Made by a program: the position numbers and the translations under genes
Notes under the pieces: model-generated
Databases searched by the model: none
The model's input: the letters and a program-made list of their open reading frames with translations, nothing else
What the model was told of the DNA's origin: nothing
In this document: piece after piece, positions 30,086-39,500 of the stretch
Layout: each line of letters opens with the position of its first letter
Position numbering within the stretch: position 1 is the first letter of the stretch
From: Lachnospiraceae bacterium
Lineage (GTDB): Bacteria; Bacillota; Clostridia; Lachnospirales; Lachnospiraceae
Reading direction: 5' to 3'
DNA length: 49,452 bases
NCBI GenBank assembly: GCA_017448245.1
Contig: JAFSLV010000008.1
Coordinates: 1-49,452, forward strand

Positions 30086-30091
30086 TATAAT
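30086..30091 (+). promoter_or_regulatory. -10 box of the response regulator gene
   Basis: A perfect TATAAT ends 7 nt before the ATG at 30099, so the mRNA should start at or next to the start codon. No consensus -35 is seen, which fits a regulated promoter. Confidence 0.6.
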
Positions 30092-30098
30092 GGTACTC

Positions 30099-30788
30099 AT
30101 GAAGCTGCTTGTGGTTGAAGACGAAAAAGGCTTAAGAGAGGCGCTGATCAGGGCGCTGACGGACGAGGGATATCTCGCGGACGGAGCTGCGGACGGAGAG
30201 GAAGGATACGAGCTCATCCGCACGGGGCTCTATGATCTGGTGATCCTCGATATCATGATGCCCGTCATGGACGGGCTCGAGGTCCTCAGGCGCATCCGCA
30301 AGGACGGCATCTCCACCCCCGTCATCCTGCTGACGGCGCGATCCTCCGTGGAGGACAAGGTCACGGGCATCGACAAGGGGGCCGACGACTATATGACCAA
30401 GCCCTTTGCGATGAAGGAGCTTTTGGCGCGTATCCGGATGGTGAGCCGCCGCGGCGGTGAAGGGATGCCGGATGCCGGCCTCAAGGCAGGCGATCTTGTG
30501 CTCGATACGCAGAGCTATCAGCTTTCCTGCACCGCGGGGAAGCGCAGCGTGCGTCTCCCCGTCAAGGAGTATCAGATGATGGAATATCTGATGCGCAACG
30601 CGGGCGCGGTGCTGACGAGGGAGCAGATCACGGAGCGGGTCTGGGGCTTTGACACGGAGGCCGAGTACAATAACGTGGATGTCTATATTTCTTTTTTAAG
30701 AAAGAAGCTTGCCTATATCAAAACAAAGACGGTGATACGCGCGGTGCGCGGTGCGGGGTACATGCTTGAAGCAGCAGACGATGATTGA
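30099..30788 (+). CDS. OmpR-family response regulator
   Basis: 229 residues. Receiver domain with acidic pocket VVEDEKG, phosphorylated Asp51 (VILDIMMPVMDG), Thr79 region LLTARS and Lys101 (TKPF), followed by a winged-helix DNA-binding domain (LPVKEYQMMEYLMRNAG...VDVYISFLRKK...RAVRGAGYML). The start at 30099 gives the usual MKLLVVEDE; the upstream ATG at 30078 lies before the -10 box and so would not be transcribed. It overlaps the kinase gene by 8 bp. It probably controls the divergent beta-helix operon and its own locus, and perhaps the PepSY gene, through the shared box. Confidence 0.94.
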   Translation: MKLLVVEDEKGLREALIRALTDEGYLADGAADGEEGYELIRTGLYDLVILDIMMPVMDGLEVLRRIRKDGISTPVILLTARSSVEDKVTGIDKGADDYMTKPFAMKELLARIRMVSRRGGEGMPDAGLKAGDLVLDTQSYQLSCTAGKRSVRLPVKEYQMMEYLMRNAGAVLTREQITERVWGFDTEAEYNNVDVYISFLRKKLAYIKTKTVIRAVRGAGYMLEAADDD

Positions 30789-31941
30789 AAAACTGAGAAA
30801 AAGGGTATTCCGGAGCGTGCTCCTAAGCGCCGCGGGCGTCCTGTTTGTGATTCTTCTCGGATGGAATATCATCAACGGATACCGGCTCGTGCAGCGCAGG
30901 GATCATTCGATCGCTGCGGCGGAGCGGTATTTCGGTCCGGGCGAGGGCAGGCCGTTTCGTCCGGGAGGACGGGGCGAGGGGGCCTTTGGCCCGGGAGATG
31001 CCGATGGCGCTCCCTCCGGCCCCGGAGAAGGAGAGCGTCCGGGCCTGCCGCCGGAGTTTGACGGCGGAGAGCTCATGATCTGGGAGACGGACGGAGAGGG
31101 ACGCACGGTCTTGGTCAGCACGCCCGACATCCGCGCGGAAATCTTAAGCGCCGCGGGATGGTCCGCGCTGGCGTTTGGCATCGCCTGCTGTCTCTTTGCG
31201 CTGATGGCAAGGCTCATCGCCGCAAGGATCACCGCGCCCGTCGAGACCGCCATGGAGCGGCAAAAGCAGTTTATCGCGGATGCCTCGCATGAGCTCAAAA
31301 CCCCGCTCACCGTGATCGATGCCAATGCGGCAGTGCTCGAAAAAAGTGTCGGCGAAAGCAAGTGGCTTGACTATATTAAGGAGCAGACCGCAAGGATGTC
31401 GTCTTTGGTGTCGCAGATGCTTATGCTCTCGAGGCTTGAGGCGATGCCCGCAGAAAGCGCGGCGCAGACCTTTGACGCCGCGGAGATCGTGATGGAGAGC
31501 GCGCTCCCATTTGAGAGCGCGGCCTACGAGCGGGGGATGACGCTCGAGAGTGACGTGCCGGATACGCTGATGATGAAGGGCGCACCGGAGGATATCCGGC
31601 AGCTTACGGGGATACTGATCGACAACGCGATCAGGCACGCCGGACCCGAAGGAAGCATCTCACTTTCGCTCGGCGAGGGGACGATGACCGGAAAAAGAAA
31701 GGAGATCCCTGCGGCGGTGCTTACGGTGAAAAACACCGGGGAGACGATCCCGGAGGATGCGCTCCCGCATCTTTTCGAGCGCTTTTACCGGGCGGATCCT
31801 TCGCGTGCCTATGAGGGGGAAAGCTTTGGCCTGGGGCTTGCGATCGCAAAGACGATCACGGAAAAGCACGGCGGCACGATCGATGTGACCAGCGCGGACG
31901 CCGTGACGACCTTTACGGTGCGCCTGCCGCGCGGCCTCTGA
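30781..31941 (+). CDS. Sensor histidine kinase with low-complexity extracellular loop
   Basis: 386 residues. Two transmembrane helices (about 11-32 and 124-147) flank an extracellular loop of about 90 residues, much of it Gly/Pro/Arg/Glu-rich (FGPGEGRPFRPGGRGEGAFG, residues 51-70, and onwards). The kinase core has His170 in ASHELKTPLTVID, the N box IDNAIRHA, the F box HLFERFYRADPS and the G box FGLGLAIAKTI. No complete HAMP domain is seen. The loop composition resembles the tails of the beta-helix proteins encoded on either side, which may point to a common ligand such as a cation or polyanion. Its start overlaps the regulator gene. Confidence 0.93.
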   Translation: MIEKLRKRVFRSVLLSAAGVLFVILLGWNIINGYRLVQRRDHSIAAAERYFGPGEGRPFRPGGRGEGAFGPGDADGAPSGPGEGERPGLPPEFDGGELMIWETDGEGRTVLVSTPDIRAEILSAAGWSALAFGIACCLFALMARLIAARITAPVETAMERQKQFIADASHELKTPLTVIDANAAVLEKSVGESKWLDYIKEQTARMSSLVSQMLMLSRLEAMPAESAAQTFDAAEIVMESALPFESAAYERGMTLESDVPDTLMMKGAPEDIRQLTGILIDNAIRHAGPEGSISLSLGEGTMTGKRKEIPAAVLTVKNTGETIPEDALPHLFERFYRADPSRAYEGESFGLGLAIAKTITEKHGGTIDVTSADAVTTFTVRLPRGL

Positions 31942-31996
31942 GGGCGATGCGGACAAAGACAGCCACGACGCAGTGATGAAGGGAAGGGAAGGAAGG

Positions 31997-32680
31997 ATGC
32001 AAAAAAACTACAGACATGAGATGAAGCATGTGATCAATACCGCGGACATGCTCGCGATCAGACAGCGGATGCGCGCGGTCGCGACACCGGATCCTCACGC
32101 GGAAAACGGGGCCTACAAAATCCGGAGCCTGTATTTTGACAATGCGGACGACAAGGCGCTTAGGGAAAAGATCGACGGCGTCAACCGCAGGGAAAAATGG
32201 CGGATCCGCTACTACAATCTGGATCCCGCGTCCGTCATTCATCTCGAAAAAAAGAGCCGCACGGGCGGCCTCGGCACCAAGTATGACGCGGTTTTGACGA
32301 AGGAAGAGGCTGCGGCAATCGTAAGGGGCGAGACCGACTGGATGATCGATGCAAAGGATCGTCCGCTGGTGCAGGAGTTTTACTCCGCGTACAAAAATCA
32401 GGGGATGCGCCCCGTCGTGATCGTGGATTATACAAGGGAGCCCTTTATTTACGCGCCCGGCAACGTGCGCGTCACCCTCGATTACGATATCCGCACGGGC
32501 TTAAAAAACACGGATTTCCTGGATCCCTTGTGCGTGACCGTCCCCGCGCGTGATGCGCCGATCCTGCTCGAGGTCAAGTGGGACGCGTTTTTGCCGGACG
32601 TCATACGCGATGCCGTGCAGCTGGGCAGCCGCAGCGCACAGGCGTTTTCCAAATACGCGCAATGCAGGATGTACGGCTGA
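31997..32680 (+). CDS. VTC-domain (polyphosphate polymerase-like) protein
   Basis: 227 residues from the ATG at 31997, directly after a GGAAGGAAGG run. Cytoplasmic VTC fold with the tunnel residues in order: RHEMKH near the N-terminus, IRSLYFDN, KWRIRYY, HLEKKSR, VDYTREPF, RVTLDYDI, LLEVKWD and the final SKY. In yeast Vtc4 this fold makes polyphosphate from ATP. Bacterial relatives commonly stand beside DUF4956 and CotH or beta-helix genes, and their product has not been settled to my knowledge. It lies 55 bp after the kinase gene and before DUF4956. Confidence 0.9.
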   Translation: MQKNYRHEMKHVINTADMLAIRQRMRAVATPDPHAENGAYKIRSLYFDNADDKALREKIDGVNRREKWRIRYYNLDPASVIHLEKKSRTGGLGTKYDAVLTKEEAAAIVRGETDWMIDAKDRPLVQEFYSAYKNQGMRPVVIVDYTREPFIYAPGNVRVTLDYDIRTGLKNTDFLDPLCVTVPARDAPILLEVKWDAFLPDVIRDAVQLGSRSAQAFSKYAQCRMYG

Positions 32681-32747
32681 CAATACGGATTGCTTACCAT
32701 AGGGCTTTTGTCTTATCAATATAACGAAACAGGAGGAGAAAAAGACA

Positions 32748-33419
32748 ATGACATTTCAGGACATCTTCAAATCAAGCTTTCTGGATAACGTAACGAGCAT
32801 CTCCCTGCTGGACATGGTGCTCGCCATGGTGCTCGCCTTTGCGATCGGTCTCTTTATCTATCTGATCTACAAAAAGACCTACGCGGGCGTGATGTATTCG
32901 CAAACCTTCGGCGTGACGCTGGTGGCGCTCACGATGATCACGACCTTTGTGATTCTTGCGGTGACGAGCAACGTCGTGCTGTCCCTCGGTATGGTCGGTG
33001 CATTGTCCATCGTCCGCTTTCGTACCGCGATCAAGGAGCCTCTGGACATCGCCTTTTTATTCTGGGCGATCGCCGCGGGCATCGTGCTGGCGGCGGGACT
33101 CATCCCGCTTGCGGTCTTCGGCTCCGTCATGATCGGGATCATCGTGATGGTCTTTGCCTCGCAAAAGGAGCACACAAGCCCTTATATCGTCGTGCTTAAG
33201 GTCGACGGGGACGAGGCGGAGAAAAAGGCGCAGAAGCTGTTGAAGGAGCACACGAAAAAGTGCGTCATCAAGTCCAAGACCGTAAGGCCCGGTGAGGTGG
33301 AGCTCAATTACGAGATCCGCCTTGCCAGGGACAATACGGACTTCATCAATGCGCTCGCCGCGGGGGATGGCGTCAGCAGCGCGGTACTCGTAAGCTACAA
33401 CGGGGATTACATGGGATAA
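32748..33419 (+). CDS. DUF4956 membrane protein
   Basis: 223 residues. Three or four transmembrane helices occupy about residues 20-140, including the conserved LGMVGALSIVRFRTAIKEP stretch, followed by a cytoplasmic domain of about 80 residues (VVLKVDGDEAEKKAQKLL). DUF4956 proteins regularly pair with VTC proteins; a channel or export role for the VTC product is plausible but unproven. A strong AGGAGGAG site precedes the ATG. It is followed 13 bp later by the second beta-helix protein gene. Confidence 0.9.
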   Translation: MTFQDIFKSSFLDNVTSISLLDMVLAMVLAFAIGLFIYLIYKKTYAGVMYSQTFGVTLVALTMITTFVILAVTSNVVLSLGMVGALSIVRFRTAIKEPLDIAFLFWAIAAGIVLAAGLIPLAVFGSVMIGIIVMVFASQKEHTSPYIVVLKVDGDEAEKKAQKLLKEHTKKCVIKSKTVRPGEVELNYEIRLARDNTDFINALAAGDGVSSAVLVSYNGDYMG

Positions 33420-33432
33420 CAGCGAGGAAAAA

Positions 33433-35379
33433 ATGAAACACTTTAATATCATCGCCACCGTCGTCACGATCTGCGCCGTTCTTCTCACCGTCCTCTTCAT
33501 CAACGGCGAGGCGCTCGGTATCGAAAAGATCGTCGACGAGGATGCGGAGAGCTACACGGGCAGCGAAGATTTTACCACAAACGATCTGGACGGCGACTGG
33601 GACACCTCCTCCGCGACGATCATCACCTTAAACGGCACGGACGCACAGATTTCGGGGAGCGGCGCCTATGCCTACGACGGCAATGTCGTCATCTCCAACG
33701 CCGGCGATTATGTCATTTCGGGAACGCTGACGGACGGCTCGATTATCGTCGACGCCTACCAGTCCTCCAAGGTCCGGGTGATGCTTTCCGGGGCCGATGT
33801 GACCTGTACGGATGACGCGGCTTTTCGCGTCAACCAGGCGGACAAGGTCTTTCTGACCCTGGCGGAGGGGACGCTCAATACACTCACAAGCGGTGAGACG
33901 TACTCCGACGATGCGCTCTCGGACAACGCGGGCGGCGCGATTTTTTCTCATGACGATCTGACGATCAACGGATCGGGGACGCTCACCGTGTCCGCATCAT
34001 ACAAGCACGGGATCGATGTCAACGACACGCTGGTGATCACCGGCGGAACTATCACGGTGCGTGCGCCCGCGGACGGCCTGCACGTCAATGACGCGGTCAA
34101 AATCGGCGGCGGGGCGCTGACGATCGACGCGGGGGACGACGCCCTGCACTGCGACATGACGGTCCTCATTGCGGGAGGTGACCTCCTTGTCACGTCCTGC
34201 TACGAGGGCATCGAGGCGCAGCAGATCACGGTGAGGGACGGCAATGTCACGATTTATGCCTCGGATGACGGCTTTAACGCCAACGGCGGCACCACCATGA
34301 ATCTGTCCTTCCTGCCGGGCGCAGCCGCGTATGACACGGAGACGTCTGCAGCTGATGAGACAACGCTTGACCCCTTTATCGATATCTCGGGCGGCGTCGT
34401 CACGATCATCAACGAAACCGGACGTGACGCGGACGGTCTCGATTCCAACGGAGACATCTATATCTCCGGCGGTGAGGTATATGTGTCCCTCGTCAACAGC
34501 GGATCCAACTCCGCGATCGACTATGCCTCGGAGGCGGGCGGCGTGTGCGTGATCACGGGCGGGCGTGTCATCGCCTGCGGCTCCTACGGGATGGCGGAGC
34601 ATTTTGACGCCACGAGCACGCAGGCAGCGGTATTGTACAATTTTTCGGACGGTGCCGTGGCGGGGACGCGCTTTGTGCTCGAGGACGCGTCCGGCCATGA
34701 GCTGATGAGCTGGGAGGTGCCCTGCAGCTTTTCCTCGGTCAACGTGAGCTGTCCGGAGATCGCGGTCGGGGACACCGTAAACATCGTCATCGGGGAGCTG
34801 ACGGAGGAGATCACGATCGCCTCGGCCTCCGCCTCCTACGGTGATGTGGAGAGCGCGGGCTTTGGCGGAGGCTTTCATCAGGGCGGAGGCATGAGGCAGC
34901 GCGGACAGGGTGCTGACGGTGCCAATGCCGAAGCAGGCGGCGGAATGCCGTCACTGCCCGAAGGGATGACGGAGGGAGAGATGCCGACACCGCCGGAGGG
35001 CATGACAGAAGGAGAGATGCCGACACCGCCGGAGGGCATGACAGAAGGAGAGATGCCGACACCGCCGGAAGGCATGACGGAAGGAGAGATGCCGACACCG
35101 CCGGAGGGCATGACAGAAGGAGAGATGCCGACACCGCCGGAAGGCATGACGGAGGGAGAGATGCCGGCACTGCCCGAAGGTATGACGGAGGGCGAAATGC
35201 CTTGGGAGATGATGCGGGAGGCGGAGACTGCCGGGACGCAGACGCAGACCGTACAGACTGCAGGAGGCACCTCACTCTCAGAGCTGACGACGGGTGCCCG
35301 CGCGGAGCTTATCGCGGCCGCGGCTCTCCTTGCGGCAGGCATCGGCTTTGCCTGCGCCTACCGCAGACGCGGGATATAA
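33433..35379 (+). CDS. Cthe_2159-like beta-helix protein with PEGMTEGEMP repeats and two membrane anchors
   Basis: 648 residues. N-terminal hydrophobic anchor (about 5-24), then a Cthe_2159/DUF4353 beta-helix to about residue 480 with rungs such as ITGGTITVRAPADGLHVNDA and DGLDSNGDIYISGGEVYVS. A Gly/Gln-rich stretch is followed by seven 12-residue repeats of the type MPTPPEGMTEGE (from residue 505), then a C-terminal transmembrane helix and a short RRRG tail without an LPXTG motif. This topology would hold the helix outside the cell near the membrane. Paralogue of 28584-29969. Position after VTC and DUF4956 is the place where other genomes often have a CotH-kinase gene. Confidence 0.87.
   Translation: MKHFNIIATVVTICAVLLTVLFINGEALGIEKIVDEDAESYTGSEDFTTNDLDGDWDTSSATIITLNGTDAQISGSGAYAYDGNVVISNAGDYVISGTLTDGSIIVDAYQSSKVRVMLSGADVTCTDDAAFRVNQADKVFLTLAEGTLNTLTSGETYSDDALSDNAGGAIFSHDDLTINGSGTLTVSASYKHGIDVNDTLVITGGTITVRAPADGLHVNDAVKIGGGALTIDAGDDALHCDMTVLIAGGDLLVTSCYEGIEAQQITVRDGNVTIYASDDGFNANGGTTMNLSFLPGAAAYDTETSAADETTLDPFIDISGGVVTIINETGRDADGLDSNGDIYISGGEVYVSLVNSGSNSAIDYASEAGGVCVITGGRVIACGSYGMAEHFDATSTQAAVLYNFSDGAVAGTRFVLEDASGHELMSWEVPCSFSSVNVSCPEIAVGDTVNIVIGELTEEITIASASASYGDVESAGFGGGFHQGGGMRQRGQGADGANAEAGGGMPSLPEGMTEGEMPTPPEGMTEGEMPTPPEGMTEGEMPTPPEGMTEGEMPTPPEGMTEGEMPTPPEGMTEGEMPALPEGMTEGEMPWEMMREAETAGTQTQTVQTAGGTSLSELTTGARAELIAAAALLAAGIGFACAYRRRGI
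34945..35196 (+). repeat. 36-bp tandem repeat, seven units
   Basis: Seven 36-bp units encode MP(T/S/A)(P/L)PEGMTEGE. The five inner units are nearly identical at DNA level (differences only at a few wobble bases), a sign of recent expansion. It is coding and lacks spacers, so it is not a CRISPR array. Confidence 0.92.
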
Positions 35380-35393
35380 CAACTGTCCCGTTT

Positions 35394-35422
35394 TTGACCC
35401 CGGACACAAGATGTGGTATAAT
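35394..35422 (+). promoter_or_regulatory. Promoter of the CAP-domain protein gene
   Basis: TTGACC (35394-35399), a 17-bp spacer and TGG-TATAAT (-10 at 35417-35422, extended). Predicted leader about 30 nt with an AGGGGGA site. Confidence 0.88.
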
Positions 35423-35459
35423 TTTTAAAGTGTGTGCTTTGTCAGGGGGAGCAGGGGAG

Positions 35460-36329
35460 ATGAAAAAAATCATGGCAGCGGCACTGGCCGTTCTGATGCT
35501 GATCAGTCTGTATCCTTCGGTGGCCTGTGCCGCCGATGTCAACATCAACAATTTTGATTCCAAAAGATATGCGGACAATTATCCCGATCTGAAGGCGGCG
35601 TTTGGTTACGACCATTATGCGCTGTGGCATCACTATGTCAATAACGGCGCCGCGGAGCGGCGCGTCGTCTATACGCTCGGGGGCGAGGTCGGCACCTTTA
35701 CGGAGGTGGCGCTGTCGAGTGCGACCTTTGACTCGAGACGCTATGCCGATGATTATGCCGACCTGAAGGCGGCGTTCGGCTACGATCACAATGCGCTCTG
35801 GAATCATTACATCGTCTACGGCAGGACCGAGAACCGCAGGGTCTATACGATCGAAGGTCAGCCCATGCAGGGAGAGCCCGTGCGGGCAACGTTTGAGGCG
35901 CAGTTTGCGCAGCAGATGCTTTCGCTTGTCAACGCGCAGCGTTCGGCGGCGGGGATGAGCCCGCTGCAGCTGTCCGACGGTGCGATGGCGGCGGCACGCG
36001 TGCGGGGCGAGGATTTTCTGCGTTATTACGAGGCGGGTTATGTGCTCACCAATGTACCGCATATCCGGCCGGACGGGTCTTCTTTTACATCCGCGTACGC
36101 GGTGCGTTCTCCCTCCAAATACGGGGAAAATGTCATGGCGACCTACTGGTTCTCGTATGACGACGCGGCCTCTTTTACGGCGAGGGCCAACGCGTCCTTT
36201 GCGGCATCGAGCAGCCATTATCTGCAGATGATCAGCGGCAATTACAGCTACGCGGGCTTTTATCCCGCCTACATCCGCGAGTACGGTGCCGCGACACTGT
36301 ACGTGGTGATACAGGAGTATCATAACTAA
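35460..36329 (+). CDS. Secreted CAP-domain protein with two YPDL repeats
   Basis: 289 residues. Signal peptide (about 1-25, ending ACAAD). Two 37-residue repeats follow, FDSKRYADNYPDLKAAFGYD and FDSRRYADDYADLKAAFGYD with matching HHYVNNG/NHYIVYG ends, a repeat type frequent in Lachnospiraceae surface proteins. The C-terminal half is a CAP/SCP domain (MLSLVNAQRSAAGMSPLQLS, SKYGENVMATYW, YAGFYPAYI). CAP proteins are extracellular with varied roles; the repeats probably attach it to the cell surface, which is inference. The start at 35460 fits the signal peptide and follows AGGGGAG. Confidence 0.87.
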   Translation: MKKIMAAALAVLMLISLYPSVACAADVNINNFDSKRYADNYPDLKAAFGYDHYALWHHYVNNGAAERRVVYTLGGEVGTFTEVALSSATFDSRRYADDYADLKAAFGYDHNALWNHYIVYGRTENRRVYTIEGQPMQGEPVRATFEAQFAQQMLSLVNAQRSAAGMSPLQLSDGAMAAARVRGEDFLRYYEAGYVLTNVPHIRPDGSSFTSAYAVRSPSKYGENVMATYWFSYDDAASFTARANASFAASSSHYLQMISGNYSYAGFYPAYIREYGAATLYVVIQEYHN

Positions 36330-36334
36330 AGCCG

Positions 36335-36546
36335 GCGTCCTGCGGCGATGCGGATGCCGTGCTTGCACGGGCAGAGGCATCGACATAGGACGCGCAAAAG
36401 AGATGAGGAAAAAAGTGACGCGAAATGCTTTTCTGAGCGGCACGATTTCCGAATCTCTTTAGGATTTCGTAAGTTGCGTCAGCAACGGAGAAATCCGTCG
36501 GCTTTAGAGAGCTGCTTAAGCAGCGAAGCGACGCGCAGCCCTAAAG
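36335..36546 (+). other. Highly structured region between the CAP gene and carB
   Basis: Three hairpins occupy the gap. The first (36335-36393) has outer arms GCGTCCT/AGGACGC, a middle stem GATGCC/GGCATC and an alternative inner stem CCGTGC/GCACGG. The second (36462-36496) has GGATTTC/GAAATCC with GTTGC/GCAAC inside. The third (36502-36546) has CTTTAG/CTAAAG enclosing the 14-bp palindrome GCTGCTTAAGCAGC (36511-36524). No T-run or recognised PyrR site is visible. It could be a carB attenuator, a structured transcript or a REP-type element. Confidence 0.5.
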
Positions 36547-36566
36547 ACTTAAGAGGGAGTAGAATC

Positions 36567-39500
36567 ATGTCCAAAAAAGTACTCATCATCGGTTCCGGCC
36601 CGATCATCATCGGGCAGGCGTGCGAGTTTGACTACTCCGGCACGCAGGCGCTCAAGGCGTTGAAGAGTCTCGGCTACGAGATTGTTCTTGTCAATTCCAA
36701 TCCCGCCACGATCATGACCGATCCGGAGATGGCGGATATCACTTACATCGAACCGCTCAACGTAGCGCGGCTGACACAGATCATCGAGAAAGAAAGACCG
36801 GACGTCCTCCTCCCGAACCTCGGCGGACAGTCCGGTTTAAATTTATGCGCCGAATTATACAAGGCGGGCGTTCTGGACCGGTACGGAGTCGAGGTCATCG
36901 GCGTCGAAGTGTCCGCGATCGAGCGCGGCGAAGACCGGATCGAGTTCAAGGAAACGATGAACCGGATCGGCGTGGAGATGGCCAGGAGCGAGGTCGCCTA
37001 CTCCGTGGAGGAGGCGCTGTCGATTGCGGAGGGACTCGGCTATCCGGTGGTGCTGCGTCCCGCTTACACGATGGGCGGTGCCGGCGGGGGCCTCGTCTAC
37101 AACCGCGACGAATGCAGGACGGTATGCGAAAGAGGTCTGCAGGCCTCCCTGATCGGGCAGGTGCTGGTCGAGGAATCGATCCTCGGCTGGGAGGAGCTGG
37201 AGCTGGAGGTCATCCGCGACAGGACGGGTCACATGATCACGGTCTGTTTTATCGAAAATATCGACCCCGTGGGTGTCCATACGGGCGATTCTTTCTGTAC
37301 CGCACCGATGCTGACGATTTCCGAAGAACTGCAGAAAAAACTGCAGGAGCAGGCGTACCGGATCGTCGAGCATATCGGTGTCATCGGCGGCACCAATGTG
37401 CAATTCGCGCATGACCCGGTGTCGGGACGTGTTGTCGTCATCGAGATCAATCCCCGCACGTCGAGGTCGTCGGCGCTCGCCTCGAAGGCGACCGGTTTTC
37501 CGATCGCGCTCGTTTCCGCCAAGCTCGCGGCGGGGCTTACGCTTGCCGAAATCGAATGCGGCAAATACGGCACGCTCGACAAGTATGTGCCGGGTGGCGA
37601 TTACGTCGTGGTCAAATTTGCCAGATGGGCTTTTGAAAAATTCAAAGGTGTCGAGGACAGGCTCGGCACACAGATGCGCGCGGTCGGCGAGGTCATGTCG
37701 ATCGGAAAGACGTACAAGGAGGCGCTGCAAAAGGCGGTGCGCTCCCTCGAAAAAGACCGCTACGGCCTCGGATACGTCAGGGACTTTCATGAGAAGAGCA
37801 GGGAGGAACTCCTGTGGATGCTGGCGGTGCCTTCGAGCGAGCGGCACTTCCAGATGTATGAGGCGCTCCGCAAGGGCGCCACGGTGGAGGAAGTCCATGA
37901 GGCGACCAGGGTCAAGGAGTATTTTATCGCGCAGATGAAGGAGCTGGTGGAGGAAGAGGAAGCGCTCCGGAAGGAGTATGCCGGAGCGGTTTCCCGCATA
38001 CCCGGGGAAACCCTCCGCAAAGCAAAGGAGGACGGCTTTTCCGACAAATACCTCGCGCAGATCCTTCACTGTGAGGAAAAGGAGATTCGCGATGCGCGCG
38101 AGGCGGCCGGCATTGTGCAGCGCTGGGAGGGCGTCCACGTCTCCGGAACCGAAGACAGCACCTATTATTACTCCACCTACCACCCCTCCGCCCCGCCCGC
38201 AAGAGGTGTTGGTACGGGTGACGGCCAAGGGCCCTTGAGCGACCACATCGAAGATCACAGGACGAAGCACTCCGCTGCTGAGTCCGTAAGTACGTCTTCA
38301 TTGCGCAGGGAGGCGACGACGCCCATCGACGCGGATGCGTCGATTTCAAATGGCGGAGGAGCTCTCAATGCCCTGACCGGGAGCATTGCGTCAATCGGGG
38401 AAACAGGCGCTCACAAGGTGATGATTTTAGGCGGGGGACCTAACAGAATAGGTCAGGGCATTGAATTTGATTATTGCTGCGTCCATGCCGCCAAAGAACT
38501 CCGCCGCCTGGGCTTTGAGACGATCATCGTCAACTGCAATCCGGAGACGGTATCCACCGACTACGATACCTCGGACCGTCTCTATTTTGAACCTCTCACA
38601 CTCGAGGATGTGCTCTCGATCTACCGGCATGAACAGCCGCTCGGCGTCATTGCACAGTTTGGCGGGCAGACGCCGCTGAACCTGGCAGCCTCCCTGAAGG
38701 CAAACGGTGTCACGGTGCTCGGCACGCAGCCGGAGGTGATCGATCTGGCGGAGGACAGGGACCGTTTCCGCGCGATGATGGAAAGACTGCATATCCCGAT
38801 GCCGGAGTCCGGCATGGCGACCACGGTCGAAGAAGCGATCGCGATTGCCGTGCGCATCGGATATCCCGTCATGGTGCGGCCCTCCTACGTGCTCGGCGGG
38901 CGCGGGATGGAGATCGTCTATGACGACGAGGACATGACGTCTTACATGCAGGCCGCGGTCGGCGTGACGCCGGACCGTCCGATCCTGATCGACCGTTTCC
39001 TCGATCATGCCCTGGAATGCGAAGCCGATGCGATCGCGGACGGCACACATGCTTTTGTCCCGGCGGTCATGGAGCATATTGAACTGGCGGGGATACATTC
39101 GGGCGATTCCGCCTGTATCATCCCTTCGCGGCATATCCCGGGCGATCTGCTGCGCACGATCGAGGAATATACGAGAAGGATCGCGGAAGAGATGCATGTC
39201 GAGGGTCTCATGAATATGCAGTATGCGATCGAAGGCGATACCGTCTATTGCATTGAGGCCAATCCGAGAGCCTCACGCACGGTGCCGCTGGTGTCCAAGG
39301 TGTGTAACATCCGGATGGTGCCTCTTGCGATTGATGCGATCATGCGTACCGTGACGGGAGAGACATCGCCCGTGCCCGGCCTGAAGCGGTCGGAGATTCC
39401 TTATTACGGGGTCAAGGAGGCCGTGTTCCCGTTTAATATGTTCCAGGAGGTCGATCCGGTGCTCGGTCCCGAGATGCGCTCGACCGGAGAAGCCCTCGGG

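Noticed and set aside
34945-35196. Possible CRISPR array because of the regular 36-bp period
   Set aside because: Units are contiguous without spacers and encode an in-frame peptide repeat; the same holds for 23074-23253.
36348-36566. Upstream extension of carB by 73 codons
   Set aside because: It crosses the hairpin region and has no similarity to CarB; the start at 36567 gives the conserved N-terminus after AGAGGGAG.
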